Positions 7,356-10,334 of a stretch of 10,334 bases of DNA are shown in pieces. The DNA is from Anaerolineaceae bacterium. GTDB taxonomy: Bacteria > Chloroflexota > Anaerolineae > JAAYZQ01. Made by a program: the position numbers and the translations under genes. The notes below the pieces were generated by a model that was not told the origin of the DNA, ran no database searches, and saw nothing but the letters and a program-made list of their open reading frames with translations. The first letter of the stretch is position 1, and every line of letters starts with the position of its first letter. The stretch covers positions 1-10,334 of the forward strand of contig JAAYZQ010000205.1 in NCBI GenBank assembly GCA_012514775.1, in the 5' to 3' direction.

Positions 7356-8260
7356 AGCGCGATATTGTCTTTCTGGGCAACTATACCAAGGACACCATCG
7401 TCTCTGCCGCCGGCACGCGGGTTGTAGACGGTGGCGCGTTCAACTATGGCGCCCACGTGGCATCGAGCATGGGCCTGGGCGTGGCAGCCGTGACCCGGCT
7501 GGCAAAAGAAGACTGGCACGTGGTCCGGCACCTGGAAGACATGGGGATCGATGTTCGTGCCCGGGCCACTCCCCACTCGACCTGCTTGCGCCTGGAATAT
7601 CCCACGGCCAACGTCGATGAGCGGGTCATCTATGTGACGAGCACGGCCGGCGCCTTCACGACAGACCAGGTGCAGGAGCTGGAGGCGCCGGCCTTTGTCG
7701 TCGGCCCCACGCTCCGCGGCGAGGTTGGCCTGGACGTCATCGAGGTGCTGGCCGGCAAGAAGGCGCTTCTGGCCGTGGACGTGCAAGGCTGGGTGCGGGT
7801 GCAGCAGGATGGCGTGCTGCGCTACGAGGCGTGGCCTGAGCAACACGAGTTCTTGGGTCACGTGGACATCCTGAAAACCGACGCCGTGGAGGCCGAGATA
7901 CTGACCGGCGAGACCGATATTCGGGCCGCGGCACAAGCCCTCGCCGCGTTCGGCCCCGAGGAAGTGGTGCTCACCCATCGCAATGGCCTGCTGGTCCATG
8001 CCCGCGGCAGCGTTTTCGAGGCCGGCTTTTTTCCCCGCGAGCTGGTGGGACGCAGCGGGCGGGGCGACACGTGCCTGGCGTCGTACGTCGCGCGCCGGCT
8101 GAGCCACTCGCCGGCCGAGGCCACGGTCTGGGCGGCGGCGGCCACAAGTCTGAAGATGGAGGCCGAAGGCCCCTTCCGCCGCACCACGGCCGACGTGGAA
8201 GACCTGATCCGCGAGCGCTATGATGGCCGGGACCCGAGAGACCACATTCAGGATGGGTAG
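7352..8260 (+). CDS. PfkB/ribokinase-family kinase 1, substrate unknown
   Basis: This 302-residue protein has the ribokinase-like fold signature. An N-terminal glycine pair in a substrate-lid position appears as DGGAFNYG (residues 26-33), with DVQGWVRV in the middle (143-150). The C-terminal anion-hole/catalytic motif is GRSGRGDTC, with D239 as the expected catalytic base. The usual GAGD is GRGD here, an arginine replacing alanine. Such enzymes transfer the gamma-phosphate of ATP to a hydroxyl of a sugar, polyol or nucleoside in the cytoplasm. From memory, the DxQGxxR segment recalls myo-inositol-kinase-like members, but this does not fix the substrate. The start overlaps the ATPase stop by four bases and has no strong ribosome binding site, which argues for translational coupling. 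The next gene is a diverged paralogue. Confidence 0.85.
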
Positions 8261-8266
8261 AGGACG

Positions 8267-9148
8267 ATGAGCCAGAGAGAGAACCTGGATATTCTGATGA
8301 TCGGCCACCTGGCCAAGGACCGGCTGGTGGTGGATGGCAGGGGCGAGATGGCGGCCGGCGGCGCTGTGTACTATGGCAGCATCGCCCTGCGGCGCCTGGG
8401 TGCGAGCGTGGGCGTCGTGACCCGCCTGCACCCGGATGATTTCGACCTGCTGGACGAGCTGCAGCAGGCCGGGGTTCGCACATGGGCCGCGCCCGCGCCC
8501 GCGACGTCGGGCATCGAGAACATCTATGACTCGGCCGACATGGAGCGGCGGATCTGCAAGCCCCTGGGATTTGCCGGGCCCTTCCGCCTGGAGGACATTC
8601 CCGACGTCCCGGCGCGCATCCAGGTGGTGGCTTCCATCATTGCCGGCGAGGTGGACCTGCCGCTGCTGCGGGCCCTTGCCGCGCGGGGGCCGGTTGCCAT
8701 CGACATCCAGGGCTTTGTGCGTGTCCGCGAAAACGACGAGCTGGTCTTTCGTCCGTGGCCCGATATGGAAGAGGGCCTTCAATACGTCACCTACCTGAAG
8801 GTGGACCGGGCCGAAGCCGAGCTGCTGACGGGGCATACCGAGCTCTGGAAGGCGGCCCGGCGCCTGGCCGAGTATGGGCCGCGCGAGATCGTACTCACCC
8901 AATCATCCGGGGTCACGGTCCTGGCCGACGGGCAATTTCACCGGGCGCCCTTTACTCCCCGATCGCTGGCGGGGCGTACCGGCCGCGGCGATACTTGCTT
9001 TGCCACCTACCTGGGCAAACGGCTGTCGCTCGATGCAGAAGAGGCGACGCGCTGGGCCGCGGCCGTGACGACGCTAAAGCAGGAAGAGCCCGGCCCCTGG
9101 CTGGGCAACCCCGACGACGTGGAGCGCGTCTGGCAAAGCTGGCCCTAG
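8267..9148 (+). CDS. PfkB/ribokinase-family kinase 2, diverged paralogue of kinase 1
   Basis: This 293-residue kinase aligns with its upstream neighbour along its length and shares the same unusual features: DIQGFVRV (residues 146-153), an EAELLTG segment, and the catalytic motif GRTGRGDTC with D242 as the presumed base. Its N-terminal region differs, with AAGGAVYYG (29-37) where kinase 1 has DGGAFNYG, and the central lid region (about residues 75-110) is little conserved. Substrates are therefore likely to differ, or one copy may have specialised. The ATG lies six bases after the stop of kinase 1, with a GAGGA element immediately upstream, so the two are co-expressed. Retained catalytic residues suggest both are active. 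An inositol, sugar or nucleoside substrate is possible; nothing in the sequence decides it. Confidence 0.85.
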   Translation: MSQRENLDILMIGHLAKDRLVVDGRGEMAAGGAVYYGSIALRRLGASVGVVTRLHPDDFDLLDELQQAGVRTWAAPAPATSGIENIYDSADMERRICKPLGFAGPFRLEDIPDVPARIQVVASIIAGEVDLPLLRALAARGPVAIDIQGFVRVRENDELVFRPWPDMEEGLQYVTYLKVDRAEAELLTGHTELWKAARRLAEYGPREIVLTQSSGVTVLADGQFHRAPFTPRSLAGRTGRGDTCFATYLGKRLSLDAEEATRWAAAVTTLKQEEPGPWLGNPDDVERVWQSWP

Positions 9149-9158
9149 GCGGAGCTGG

Positions 9159-10334
9159 ATGATCCTCAACCGCCCGCAGCGCGAGCTGCTCCTGCCCCTG
9201 GGAGTAGCTGTGGCCCTATCGCTGACGGGCGATTCGACCCTCTATGCCGTCCTGCCCAACCAGGCCGAGGTGGTGGGTGTGAGCCTGGGCACTGTTGGCG
9301 TGTTGTTGGGCGTCAACCGCCTGGTCCGCATCCCGGCCAATCCCCTGGCGGGCATCCTCAACGACCGGCTCGGCCGCCGCAGGCTGTTTCTGCTGGGACT
9401 GAGCCTGGGAATCGTGTCCACGCTGGCCTATGGCCTGGTCCACGGTTTCTGGCCGATGCTGGCCGCGCGCCTGTTATGGGGCAGCGCCTGGGCGCTGATC
9501 AACGTTGGCGGCTATACCATGATCCTCGACCGCAGCAGCCGCGAGGATCGGGGGCGCTTGACCGGCTTTTACCAGATGTTCTATCTGCTGGGCCTGACCC
9601 TCAGCCCCCTCGTGGGCGGTGCCCTGACCGATGCTCTGGGGTTTCAGCCCGCTGTGGCCGCCTGCGCCGGGTTGAGCGCCGTGGGGCTGGCCGTGGCGGC
9701 CATAGCCCTGCCCGAGACCGGGCCGAAAAGGCCCGCGGCCCGTTCGAAGCCGGCCGGCTTGCGGCTCGCGTTCGGCCGGCTCCTCGCCCTGCGACATTCG
9801 GAGCCCCGCGTCCTGCTGGCGGCGGGCCTTTACTTTGCCATCTTTTTTGTGAGCAGCGGCGTCCTGATGTCGACCATCGGCCTCTACCTCGATCAACGGT
9901 GGGCCGGGGGCCTGACCGTCGGCGGCGTGGGCGTGGGTGTGGCTTCCATGGCGGGCGGGATGCTGGCCCTGCGCTCTCTGCTGGGCATCGCCGCCGGCCC
10001 TGCGGCAGGCACCCTCTCGGACCGGCTCCGCAGCCGCTGGCCCGTCGTCGGCTTTGGCCTCGTGCTGGGGCTCGTGGGCTTTGCCCTACTGGCGACGGGG
10101 GGCGGCGTGTTGGGTGTGGCCGCAGGAGTGGCCCTGGTGGCCCTGGGCAGCGGTGCGCTCATCGCCACCCTGGCCGCCGTGGTGGGCGATCTGGCGGCGG
10201 GCAGCCGCCAGGGCATGATCATGGGCGTACTGGCGACGGCCGGCGACGCGGGCAGCGCGGCCGGCCCGCTTCTGGCCTACGGCCTGGCCGTGGCGATGGA
10301 TCTGCGTTCGGTCTACCTGCTGTGTGCCGGCACG
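9159..10334 (+). CDS. MFS transporter (partial, 3' end off the right edge)
   Basis: 392 residues are visible, with about twelve hydrophobic segments in two halves joined by a basic cytoplasmic loop (about residues 185-215). The MFS motif A appears after the second helix as GILNDRLGRRRLF (65-77), and a degenerate copy GTLSDRLRSRW (284-294) sits at the matching place in the second half. The family moves small molecules by facilitated diffusion or proton-coupled exchange, and uptake cannot be told from export here. The ATG lies ten bases after the stop of kinase 2, with GGAG four bases upstream, so it belongs to the same operon. Its presence beside an ABC importer suggests either export of a by-product or a second route for a related compound. 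The C-terminus is missing only because the window ends. Confidence 0.88.
   Translation, partial: MILNRPQRELLLPLGVAVALSLTGDSTLYAVLPNQAEVVGVSLGTVGVLLGVNRLVRIPANPLAGILNDRLGRRRLFLLGLSLGIVSTLAYGLVHGFWPMLAARLLWGSAWALINVGGYTMILDRSSREDRGRLTGFYQMFYLLGLTLSPLVGGALTDALGFQPAVAACAGLSAVGLAVAAIALPETGPKRPAARSKPAGLRLAFGRLLALRHSEPRVLLAAGLYFAIFFVSSGVLMSTIGLYLDQRWAGGLTVGGVGVGVASMAGGMLALRSLLGIAAGPAAGTLSDRLRSRWPVVGFGLVLGLVGFALLATGGGVLGVAAGVALVALGSGALIATLAAVVGDLAAGSRQGMIMGVLATAGDAGSAAGPLLAYGLAVAMDLRSVYLLCAGT

Overview
The window is GC-rich, densely coding bacterial DNA with no rRNA, tRNA, CRISPR array, insertion sequence or other mobile signature. It is organised as two divergent transcription units around a 600-base regulatory gap (about 2110-2758). 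The binding protein has a lipobox, there is a gamma-alpha fused 2-oxoacid:ferredoxin oxidoreductase subunit, and the carbohydrate-uptake genes are AfuABC-like. This gene mix would fit an anaerobic or facultative, possibly Chloroflexota-like, bacterium. That assignment is an impression from gene content and composition, not a demonstrated placement.

Leftward unit (minus strand). A sigma70-type promoter with a perfect TATAAT (2346-2351) precedes a leader of about 230 bases. It is followed by a single-domain, zinc-type homocysteine S-methyltransferase (2109 to 1228). After 61 bases comes the alpha subunit of a 2-oxoacid:ferredoxin oxidoreductase with its gamma domain fused at the N-terminus (1166 to 1, running off the left edge). 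The beta subunit would be expected just beyond the edge.

Rightward unit (plus strand). A strong promoter (TTGACA, 17 bases, TACACT with a TG extension; 2481-2509) drives a structured leader of about 240 bases and then at least six genes. These are an AfuA-type lipoprotein binding protein (2759-3799), a two-module permease (3893-6193), a PotA/FbpC-type ATPase (6273-7355), two tandem PfkB-family kinases (7352-8260 and 8267-9148) and an MFS transporter cut by the right edge (9159-10334). A strong intrinsic terminator-like hairpin lies between the binding-protein and permease genes. A 9-bp inverted repeat lies between the permease and ATPase genes. Both are consistent with unequal expression of the components.

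How it may work together (inference). The ABC importer captures a small solute outside the membrane, probably a sugar, polyol or phosphorylated derivative rather than ferric iron, because the binding protein lacks the tandem tyrosines of ferric-binding FbpA proteins. The two kinases would phosphorylate the imported compound or its breakdown products, and the MFS protein would move a related compound. The most unusual single feature is a membrane-embedded insertion of about 170 residues, built from three helix-basic loop-helix hairpins, inside the second module of the permease. The paired divergent kinases and the two long leaders also deserve attention.
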